5,441 bases of DNA from Pyrodictiaceae archaeon (lineage in GTDB: Archaea > Thermoproteota > Thermoprotei_A > Sulfolobales > Pyrodictiaceae). Each line of letters opens with the position of its first letter. Position 1 is the stretch's first letter. The stretch covers positions 1 through 5,441 of the forward strand of contig JALVKZ010000079.1 of NCBI GenBank assembly GCA_027033675.1. Reading direction: 5' to 3'. Of this stretch, positions 1-4,336 are shown in pieces. The notes under the pieces are model-generated. The model made no database searches, had not been told where the DNA came from, and saw only the letters and a program-made list of their open reading frames with translations. The position numbers and the translations under genes are program-made.

Positions 1-1249
1 CAACCATCACGAAGCCAGTACCTCCGACCGGGATATCATCTATGGCTCTTCCGCGTTTACCAATAACACTAGGCGTATATACGGGCTTCATTCTCCACGC
101 ACTCACAGCCTTATAGATAACTATTGATGCTAAGCCGCTAAGAGGGAGTATTATTGCCAGAAGTGTATAAAATGCTGCACGCATTGTGCTACCTGCTATA
201 TAGACAGGCTTACTAGTAAACATCATAAAGGCTCCAAGAATTAAAAGTATTATACCAGTTACGCCGACAACACCGAAACCAGGTATGACAAAGAGCTCAA
301 TAAACAGCATTACAAGCCCAGTGAGCAGAACAGCTACTGCTAATATACTAGTACTAAAACCATAGCTGAAGAAGCCCAAGATTATTAGCGCTAATGCGAG
401 GCTCACGAACGCTAAGTGATGAGTAGCTAAAGCTAATAAGAGAATTATAAATCCAAGGCTTGTAAGCAGCGAGCCTATGAAGGGGTCTGATAACCAGTGG
501 GCTAGCTTAAGCCCTGCTGGCATCTCGTAATAAATCAGCCTAATACCGTGAAGTACTATTACTTGCTCTTTACCAAACAAGTACACCGTTGAGCCATTAA
601 CTTTTGCGAGCAAATCACCTAGATTGGCCGCTATAGCCTCTATTACATGGTATTTCTTTGCCTCCTCGGCATCGAGCACAAGGTTGTGGTATACAAACTC
701 CTTCGCTACAGTAGCATTCCTATGATGCATCTTCATACAAACTTCTATCTCCTTGTATACAGGGTTAAGTATCTTAGACTCATTGACCGGTACATATCCT
801 CCCGAGGGACTCATCATAACTGGTTGAACTGCACCAATAATAGTGCCTGGCTCCATTGCTGCGTAATGTGTACACATAAGTATCATTGTACCAGCGCTGA
901 CAGCCCACCTATTAACAACATATCCTACTACAGGTATGGGACTTTCACGAAGAACCGTTGTTATCTTCAGGGCTGCCTCGAGGCTGCCTCCTGGTGTATT
1001 AAGTTCAACCACGATTATTTTTGCCCCAATACTCTCTGCGTAACTAATTAATTGTGAAACGTAATCAGCCACAGAGTCGTCTATTACACCATTAATACTG
1101 CCCACAACTACGTAATCTACTTGGCTCTGCGCATAAGCCAAGGCAGCAATAAGTTCCAGTATGGCTCCGAGTACCAATACCGCTAAGACCATGTAGCCCC
1201 TTGGATACCTTGCTCGCACTAGCAACATAAATGACCTCGCTACTCCCAT
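1..1249 (-). CDS. nfeD: NfeD/1510-type membrane-anchored ClpP-class serine protease, 3' end cut by window edge
   Basis: Predicted membrane protease of the NfeD family, with a catalytic domain facing outside the cell. In Pyrococcus the homologue (PH1510) cleaves the C-terminus of a stomatin partner. 416 complete codons are visible. Residues 1-40 are a signal peptide or anchor (hydrophobic 20-38, then AYA before QSQ). The protease domain is about 44-235, with NTPGG at 84-88, VSAGT with nucleophile Ser118, and ESKILNP with Lys159. The Ser-Lys spacing of 41 equals that of Ser97-Lys138 in PH1510 as I recall it, and RNATVAKEF (177-185) matches the same family. Five hydrophobic segments follow (about 257-275, 277-296, 300-322, 325-345, 355-380), then the start of the C-terminal OB-fold NfeD domain (GKRGRA from 397), which runs off the window. 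ATG at 1249 is the first start after an in-frame TAA upstream, and a TATA-like box 27 bases before it suggests a leaderless mRNA. The family assignment is firm; the substrate is inferred. Confidence 0.93.
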   Translation of the reverse strand, partial: MGVARSFMLLVRARYPRGYMVLAVLVLGAILELIAALAYAQSQVDYVVVGSINGVIDDSVADYVSQLISYAESIGAKIIVVELNTPGGSLEAALKITTVLRESPIPVVGYVVNRWAVSAGTMILMCTHYAAMEPGTIIGAVQPVMMSPSGGYVPVNESKILNPVYKEIEVCMKMHHRNATVAKEFVYHNLVLDAEEAKKYHVIEAIAANLGDLLAKVNGSTVYLFGKEQVIVLHGIRLIYYEMPAGLKLAHWLSDPFIGSLLTSLGFIILLLALATHHLAFVSLALALIILGFFSYGFSTSILAVAVLLTGLVMLFIELFVIPGFGVVGVTGIILLILGAFMMFTSKPVYIAGSTMRAAFYTLLAIILPLSGLASIVIYKAVSAWRMKPVYTPSVIGKRGRAIDDIPVGGTGFVMV

Positions 1250-1272
1250 TAACCCGTTACTTGTGTACCCAA

Positions 1273-1280
1273 GTATTTAA
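1273..1280 (-). promoter_or_regulatory. TATA-like box for the nfeD gene
   Basis: Reading on the minus strand, TTAAATAC lies in an AT-rich stretch with its centre about 27 bases before the nfeD ATG. At the usual archaeal TATA-to-start distance, transcription would begin within a few bases of the ATG, giving a leaderless message; no Shine-Dalgarno sequence is present. The gene therefore can be transcribed on its own, although it follows the small membrane-protein gene by only 75 bases. Confidence 0.55.
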
Positions 1281-1324
1281 TATACTATATCACGGGTCTA
1301 GCCAATCCCGTAACATTTATTGAT

Positions 1325-1567
1325 CTATGAAGCTGCTCTCTTAACAAGTCTTATTGCAAATAAGATAACGAAAACAATGAACGCTAGAACAAGGAAGAAT
1401 ATGATGACCTTGACTACCACTATCACAGCAAGATATAAAATAGGGAAAATAATGCCAAATAGGATGCTGTATTTGATTATAGAAATAGGACTCTCCTCGC
1501 GGGATAATGCATAAAGAGCGCCTATTACTATCCCAATTATTGCTAGAAGCGTTATTGGCCCTATGAT
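1325..1567 (-). CDS. Small three-helix membrane protein, start uncertain (in-frame amber just upstream)
   Basis: I do not recognise this gene. The frame encodes 80 residues: a hydrophobic segment at 1-21 (contains IGIVIGALYAL), a polar loop SREESP at 22-27, hydrophobic segments at about 33-51 and 54-72, and a basic end RLVKR. This is a convincing multi-helix membrane protein and is far more protein-like than the polar, Thr-, Lys- and Arg-rich reading on the opposite strand. No ATG, GTG or TTG lies in the open part before the second half. Just upstream and in frame there is ATG GTG TAG (1576 down to 1568), so the natural start is followed by a stop at codon 3. Either translation begins at a rare codon such as ATC or ATA, the amber is read through, the base call is wrong, or the gene is broken. 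It precedes nfeD on the same strand by 75 bases, which suggests but does not prove a shared membrane role. Confidence 0.55.
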   Translation of the reverse strand: MIGPITLLAIIGIVIGALYALSREESPISIIKYSILFGIIFPILYLAVIVVVKVIIFFLVLAFIVFVILFAIRLVKRAAS

Positions 1568-1602
1568 CTACACCATGTAAGGATAGGCTTACACGAGACT
1601 AG

Positions 1603-1609
1603 AATAAAA
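1603..1609 (-). promoter_or_regulatory. Weak TATA-like element for the small membrane protein
   Basis: TTTTATT on the minus strand has its centre about 30 bases before the ATG at 1576, similar to the nfeD arrangement. It fits a leaderless message starting near that ATG. It lies in the gap just after the ribbon-helix-helix gene, and the T-rich sequence could equally help end that upstream transcript. It is a weak match. Confidence 0.3.
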
Positions 1610-1643
1610 CTATTCGCTAGAAGTTGGATGCCTTTATGAGCCG

Positions 1644-1847
1644 CTACACAGTTACCCGTCTAGGCTCTCTTCGCGGTGCAAACTCGAAGCCAGTTGGATG
1701 CTCCGGTATTCCCCAGAGTTCTCTTTTTAGTAGCTCTCTCACAGCTATTCTTATTGCCTCACTCCTACTGCTATATCTACCCATTTTGACTAGCTCATCA
1801 AGGCCCTCCAGGTATGTCTCTGGCATCTTAACAGTTACGAGTCTCAT
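1644..1847 (-). CDS. CopG/Arc-type ribbon-helix-helix DNA-binding protein, 67 residues
   Basis: A small transcription regulator expected to bind DNA as a dimer of two-stranded ribbons. The N-terminal strand is RLVTVKMP (residues 2-9), whose alternating residues (Val4, Val6 inward; Thr5, Lys7 outward) suit the DNA-contacting ribbon. Helix 1 is about 11-22, then the GRYSSRSEAIR turn and helix 2 (about 26-44). The pattern resembles the N-terminal domain of NikR and many short archaeal CopG proteins. The tail from 45 on is rich in Pro and Arg (PRREPRR) and has no NikR-type metal-binding domain. A stop codon directly precedes the ATG, so the start is fixed; GGTGGGG four bases upstream is a plausible ribosome binding site. 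It lies between an unknown gene and the small membrane protein on the same strand. Its targets are unknown; autoregulation is suggested by the upstream palindrome. An antitoxin role is possible for this fold, but no adjacent toxin is recognisable. Confidence 0.88.
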   Translation of the reverse strand: MRLVTVKMPETYLEGLDELVKMGRYSSRSEAIRIAVRELLKRELWGIPEHPTGFEFAPRREPRRVTV

Positions 1848-1851
1848 CTAG

Positions 1852-1858
1852 CCCCACC
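1852..1858 (-). promoter_or_regulatory. Ribosome binding site of the RHH gene
   Basis: GGTGGGG ends four bases before the ATG at 1847. It supports that start together with the in-frame TAG directly ahead of it, and shows that this message has a short leader, in contrast to the apparently leaderless nfeD gene. Confidence 0.5.
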
Positions 1859-1885
1859 GCTGAGTATCATTTGTTGATTAGTGGA

Positions 1886-1897
1886 GGGTTTAAACCC
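1886..1897. promoter_or_regulatory. Perfect 12-base palindrome GGGTTTAAACCC: probable TATA box and candidate RHH operator
   Basis: The sequence is a perfect inverted repeat with TTTAAA at its centre. On the minus strand TTTAAA lies about 44 bases before the RHH ATG. With normal archaeal spacing transcription would begin near 1866, leaving a leader of about 18 bases that contains the GGTGGGG site. A repressor dimer bound here would block TBP, so the position suits autorepression by the adjacent ribbon-helix-helix protein, a family that commonly uses short palindromes. The palindrome is seen directly; the operator role is inferred. Confidence 0.45.
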
Positions 1898-1979
1898 GAG
1901 GATGCTGTGTTACTTCTTCCACTGCTTCTCGTAGAACGCTTAGAGAACAAGAAAGAAGTGACAAGGTATAAACGACTCA

Positions 1980-2339
1980 TTAGTCTGGAAAGAATGCAGG
2001 CTTCTCAGCAAGGTCTATTATCGGGACTGCTATCCAGCCAGGTTTCGTCCCTTTTGAAACCTCAACGTGTTCTCCTTGATCATCTACCTTGACTAGTAGG
2101 TAATTACCATCGCCGAGTTGGCTCGAATCGATATAGTAGTAGAGCATTGGTAAGCCATAGAGCTTGTAATAATCACGTAGAACAGCTATTATCCCGTATA
2201 CCCTCTTTCCATCACTATTATTGTAGCGGACCAGGTATGCTGGCTGTCCCAGGCTTATTATTGTTGCAGCTATCCTTGCTAAATCGTGTATGCTTGAGAC
2301 CCTTACAGGTACCAGCTTCTCGCTTTGCGGCTCAGACAC
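1980..2339 (-). CDS. Unrecognised protein, 119 residues (134 if started upstream)
   Basis: I do not recognise a family. The product is soluble and mixed alpha/beta in appearance: PVRVSSIHDLARIAATIIS near the start looks like a strand followed by a helix, then an aromatic centre (YKLYGLPMLYYYID), a strand-like LLVKVDD, and a C-terminal GWIAVPIIDLAEKPAFFPD. There is no signal peptide or membrane helix. I chose the GTG at 2339 because a TATA-like TTAATTAT (2372-2382) would start transcription about 12 bases before it and a run of five Gs lies in that leader. The longer alternative, GTG at 2384, adds 15 residues of odd composition (HCFPVTSW) and has no ribosome binding site or well-placed TATA box. 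It is divergent from the GPN GTPase and upstream of the RHH gene on the same strand. The composition and absence of stops make it very likely real; function unknown. Confidence 0.72.
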   Translation of the reverse strand: MSEPQSEKLVPVRVSSIHDLARIAATIISLGQPAYLVRYNNSDGKRVYGIIAVLRDYYKLYGLPMLYYYIDSSQLGDGNYLLVKVDDQGEHVEVSKGTKPGWIAVPIIDLAEKPAFFPD

Positions 2340-2371
2340 GCCTAGCCCCCAGGAGGTAACGGGGAAGCAGT

Positions 2372-2382
2372 GATAATTAAGC
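2372..2382 (-). promoter_or_regulatory. TATA-like element for the unrecognised minus-strand gene
   Basis: GCTTAATTATC on the minus strand lies about 38 bases before GTG 2339. It favours that start over GTG 2384, because the longer frame would begin upstream of its own promoter. The match is moderate. Confidence 0.35.
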
Positions 2383-2397
2383 ACTAAATATCATTAG

Positions 2398-2403
2398 TTT
2401 TAA
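2398..2403 (+). promoter_or_regulatory. TATA-like element for the GPN GTPase gene
   Basis: TTTTAA has its centre about 43 bases before ATG 2444. Expected initiation is near 2426, which would leave GTG 2423 outside the message and give ATG 2444 a leader of about 18 bases with GGGG (2431-2434). A second AT-rich stretch, ACTAAATATC (2383-2392), could instead serve GTG 2423. This region is shared with the divergent unknown gene. Confidence 0.35.
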
Positions 2404-2443
2404 GAGGCTTGGTGCCACAGTTGTGCCTACGGGGCTTGATTCC

Positions 2444-3238
2444 ATGTATTATGTGGTCATAGTTGGTCCTGCTGGTAGTGGTAAGTCTCATCTGGTTGAT
2501 GCCTTAGGAGATTGGATGGAGTTTAACCAACTAAGTGTTGCAAGGGTAAACCTTGACCCCGCAGCAGAGTGGATACCTTATGAGCCAGAGGTCGATGTAA
2601 GAGACTACATCAATACTCGAACAATCATGGAGAAGTATAAGCTTGGTCCTAATGGCGCTTTAGTAGCCTCTATAGATATGTTAACGGAGCACTTGGATAA
2701 GATAAGGGAGGAAATCGAGGCAACAAAAACAAACTATGTGCTCATCGATACTCCTGGCCAAATGGAGCTATTCGCGTTCCGCGATACGGGGCCATATGTT
2801 CTCAAAGAAATAATCAAGGATAATAGAGCTATCGTTGTATTTATTGTTGATGCAGTTTTCGCATCGAATCCTAAGAGTCTCGCATCAAGCATATTCCTTG
2901 CGATGTCTACTAGACTTAGACTAGGTCTTCCACAAATTAATGCAGTAAGCAAAGCCGATCTCCTACAGCAAGAGAAAATGGAGGAGATAAATGAGATCCT
3001 TAATAACCCTGATTCGCTTTACTCGGCGTTCGTGTCGTCTGGACTGGATCCAGGTCTCGCCGATGCTGCTGCACGGAGCCTTGAGGCCCTAATGCCGGAG
3101 GGGGGTATAGCGCCAGCTGCTATTCGCTTCGTATCTGCTGTTTCAGGATATGGTCTTGACGACTTATACGCAGCTCTTCAACAAGTTCTAGCTGGAGGAG
3201 AGGACTTCTACACCGAGGAGCCTAGTCCAAGACTATAA
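2444..3238 (+). CDS. GPN-loop GTPase (PAB0955/XAB1 family)
   Basis: Cytoplasmic P-loop GTPase of the SIMIBI class, acting as a homodimer in archaea. Eukaryotic relatives GPN1-3 help assemble and import RNA polymerase II; the archaeal role is unsettled. In the 264-residue product the G1 loop is GPAGSGKS (8-15), followed by VNLDPAAE and the conserved YEPEVDVRDYI. The family signature Gly-Pro-Asn is at 68-70 (LGPNGA), G3 is DTPGQ (102-106), G4 is SKAD (169-172) and G5 lies at about 230-235 (VSAVSG). G4 has Ser where classical GTPases have Asn, a variation also known in eukaryotic GPN2 and GPN3. ATG 2444 places the first strand (YYVVIVG) at the N-terminus as in relatives. GTG 2423 would add seven residues and remains possible. 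The length is normal. It converges on the HTH-ThiN gene, sharing its last six bases. Confidence 0.95.
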   Translation: MYYVVIVGPAGSGKSHLVDALGDWMEFNQLSVARVNLDPAAEWIPYEPEVDVRDYINTRTIMEKYKLGPNGALVASIDMLTEHLDKIREEIEATKTNYVLIDTPGQMELFAFRDTGPYVLKEIIKDNRAIVVFIVDAVFASNPKSLASSIFLAMSTRLRLGLPQINAVSKADLLQQEKMEEINEILNNPDSLYSAFVSSGLDPGLADAAARSLEALMPEGGIAPAAIRFVSAVSGYGLDDLYAALQQVLAGGEDFYTEEPSPRL

Positions 3239-4144
3239 CTCATCGAGGCACTCGATCACCCTTTCTACCACTTGGCGCGCTGATTCGCCAAAGACATATA
3301 TAACTGGCTCGAGACCATAACCACCTTTATCAGCTATGATATCTGCTGGTGCATTATGTGAATCAATTATTTCCTCTATATTTCTTAGCAACTCGTTAGG
3401 ACTACTATGGGGCCCAGAGAAGAGAACCGTTAATCCCTTCTTTTTGAAGAAGTCTATGCATTTGTCGCTATACGATATTACCATAGCTGCACGCTTCTTA
3501 GGCCACCTATTGTGAACTACTAAAAGTACTTGCGCAGTATGCCTGCTTCCTCCATAGACCGGCGAACCTATTATAACTACTTGTTTTCCGGCTTTAATTA
3601 TTCCACCAGTAAGCCCGACAACCTCAGAGACAGAGCTAGCACCATGTCTCGCTGCCACTATATTAGAGCCAACATTGGGTATAACCATGTATGCTTTTGG
3701 ATGCTGCGCAAACATTTTCACAGCCTCCTCAACCTCTGCCACTACTATATCTTTTGACGGCGCAAAGGCTTGGCGACATATATCGCAGCCGAGCGGCAAC
3801 CTAGGCTCTATCGCTCTATGAAACTTACAAAGATCTCCGCGGGCCAGTACCGAGTTTACATAGCTGGTGAATGCGCTGTAATACTCTAGTATACTACCTC
3901 TCTCGAGTAGGGCGGATAAGAGATCAACAATACTCCTCGCCTCAACTATACTAAGGCCATACTTCTCTAGCTCGCCGAGCAAGCTTTCCTTGCTGCGTCT
4001 AAGATACTTACTTATCATTGGCTGTGATACACCTAGTAAACGTGCTATTTTTTCCTGACTAAACCCTCTAGATGCGAGCCTATGCGCAATAAGCGCTTTA
4101 ATGATTGGCGCAATGTATTTTGTCACTAGCTCGTGTGGCAGCAA
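3233..4144 (-). CDS. HTH-ThiN transcriptional regulator (ThiR-like thiamine phosphate sensor)
   Basis: Predicted DNA-binding regulator with a ThiN ligand domain. In archaea HTH-ThiN fusions have been described as thiamine-pathway regulators (ThiR). Residues 1-60 carry the DNA-binding part: LPHELV start, then helix-turn-helix FSQEKIARLLGVSQPMISKYL at about 28-48. A linker has C106-x2-H109-x10-C120-x2-C123, a candidate zinc site. The ThiN domain spans about 135-300: IPNVGSNIVAA (155-165), VYGGSRHTAQ (196-205), WPKKRAAMVISYS (214-226) and ADIIADKGGYGLEPVIYVFG (267-286). Positions usually Arg in the enzymatic ThiN motifs (PGRI, SHVAR) appear as Gly and Gln here, suiting a sensor rather than an enzyme. 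The start is TTG at 4144, which gives the family's usual LPHELV beginning and has GAGAGGG five bases upstream. No thiamine gene is in the window, so the targets are unknown and another phosphorylated ligand is possible. Confidence 0.88.
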   Translation of the reverse strand: MLPHELVTKYIAPIIKALIAHRLASRGFSQEKIARLLGVSQPMISKYLRRSKESLLGELEKYGLSIVEARSIVDLLSALLERGSILEYYSAFTSYVNSVLARGDLCKFHRAIEPRLPLGCDICRQAFAPSKDIVVAEVEEAVKMFAQHPKAYMVIPNVGSNIVAARHGASSVSEVVGLTGGIIKAGKQVVIIGSPVYGGSRHTAQVLLVVHNRWPKKRAAMVISYSDKCIDFFKKKGLTVLFSGPHSSPNELLRNIEEIIDSHNAPADIIADKGGYGLEPVIYVFGESARQVVERVIECLDEL

Positions 4145-4145
4145 C

Positions 4146-4160
4146 GTAGCCCTCTCCTAC
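4146..4160 (-). promoter_or_regulatory. Ribosome binding site of the HTH-ThiN gene, flanked by a 4-base inverted repeat
   Basis: On the minus strand GAGAGGG lies five bases before the TTG start and is bracketed by GTAG and CTAC, so it could sit in the loop of a short hairpin. A further G-run, GGTGGGGGG, lies just upstream. This supports the TTG start. The hairpin is short and may be chance. Confidence 0.4.
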
Positions 4161-4197
4161 CCCCCACCAATACTTATGGAACTGTATGTTACGTGGT

Positions 4198-4326
4198 TCA
4201 TAAAAACATTACTCCTATTAAGCGTTCGCCCGTGCTATAAATTATAATAACCATAACAGTGAAAAGTCCCGAGAACAGTGTTGGACCAATAGCGGCTAAA
4301 AGTAGCACAATACCCGTAAAGAACAA
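4198..4326 (-). CDS. Candidate tiny membrane protein, 42 residues (51 with upstream TTG)
   Basis: This is tentative. The minus-strand frame encodes two hydrophobic stretches separated by a turn: FFTGIVLLLAAIGP then LFSGLFTVMVIIIYS, ending GERLIGVMFL. The TTG at 4326 has a strong Shine-Dalgarno match, AAGGAGGA, with GGAGG five bases before the start. An earlier TTG at 4353 would add RIRLKEDP and overlap the 5' end of the M20 gene on the other strand. It would precede the HTH-ThiN gene by 53 bases. Against it, its promoter would have to lie inside the M20 gene, and the likely M20 promoter lies inside this frame. The opposite strand here gives only polar, low-information sequence. Confidence 0.33.
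   Translation of the reverse strand: MFFTGIVLLLAAIGPTLFSGLFTVMVIIIYSTGERLIGVMFL
4236..4244 (+). promoter_or_regulatory. TATA box, probably for the M20 hydrolase
   Basis: TATAAATTA, preceded by GC, is the best TATA match in the 192-base region between the HTH-ThiN and M20 genes. It predicts initiation near 4265, which leaves a leader of about 70 bases before TTG 4337. The AT-rich block extends to 4250 and could also function in the minus direction. Its coincidence with Val-Ile-Ile-Ile-Tyr codons of the candidate minus-strand frame is a caution. Confidence 0.4.
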
Positions 4327-4336
4327 GGGGTCCTCC

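Larger units (their letters stand above)
1848..1979. other. Gap between the RHH gene and the unknown upstream gene
   Basis: The gap holds the RHH promoter, palindrome and ribosome binding site. Two doubtful reading frames cross it. On the minus strand an ATG overlapping the upstream stop (TAATG at 1982-1978) opens 37 Ser- and Arg-rich codons ending at 1867. On the plus strand a frame from TTG 1871 to 2092 gives a Leu-rich, helix-like first half but runs antisense into the upstream gene. I call neither a gene. Confidence 0.5.

Noticed and set aside
968..990. Tandem AGGCTGCCTC repeat
   Set aside because: It comes from Gly-Gly-Ser-Leu-Glu-Ala-Ala codons at the conserved NTPGG motif of NfeD; nothing suggests a separate element.
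647..1051. 134-codon plus-strand frame
   Set aside because: It is antisense to the nfeD protease domain, which has clear catalytic motifs; the plus reading has a Cys-, His- and Tyr-rich unnatural composition.
1320..1514. 64-codon plus-strand frame
   Set aside because: It is antisense to the small membrane protein; its polar Thr/Lys/Arg-rich sequence is the expected shadow of a hydrophobic frame.
1867..1980. 37-codon minus-strand frame starting at an ATG that overlaps the upstream stop (TAATG)
   Set aside because: The coupling is attractive, but the product is Ser/Arg-rich and low in information, has no domain, and contains the RHH promoter and palindrome.
2147..2359. 70-codon plus-strand frame
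   Set aside because: It is antisense to the unrecognised minus-strand protein, which has the better composition and promoter.
3437..3452. Inverted repeat CTTCTT-TTTG-AAGAAG as a possible terminator for the GTPase gene
   Set aside because: It lies 200 bases past the stop inside the HTH-ThiN coding region (Phe-Phe-Lys-Lys-Lys codons) and is not followed by a T-run.
3530..3757. 75-codon plus-strand frame
   Set aside because: It is antisense to the ThiN domain, whose motifs fix the real strand.
4259..4336. N-terminal extension of the M20 protein from GTG 4259
   Set aside because: The added residues are polar and unlike the family N-terminus, and the start lies at or before the transcript start predicted from the TATA box.
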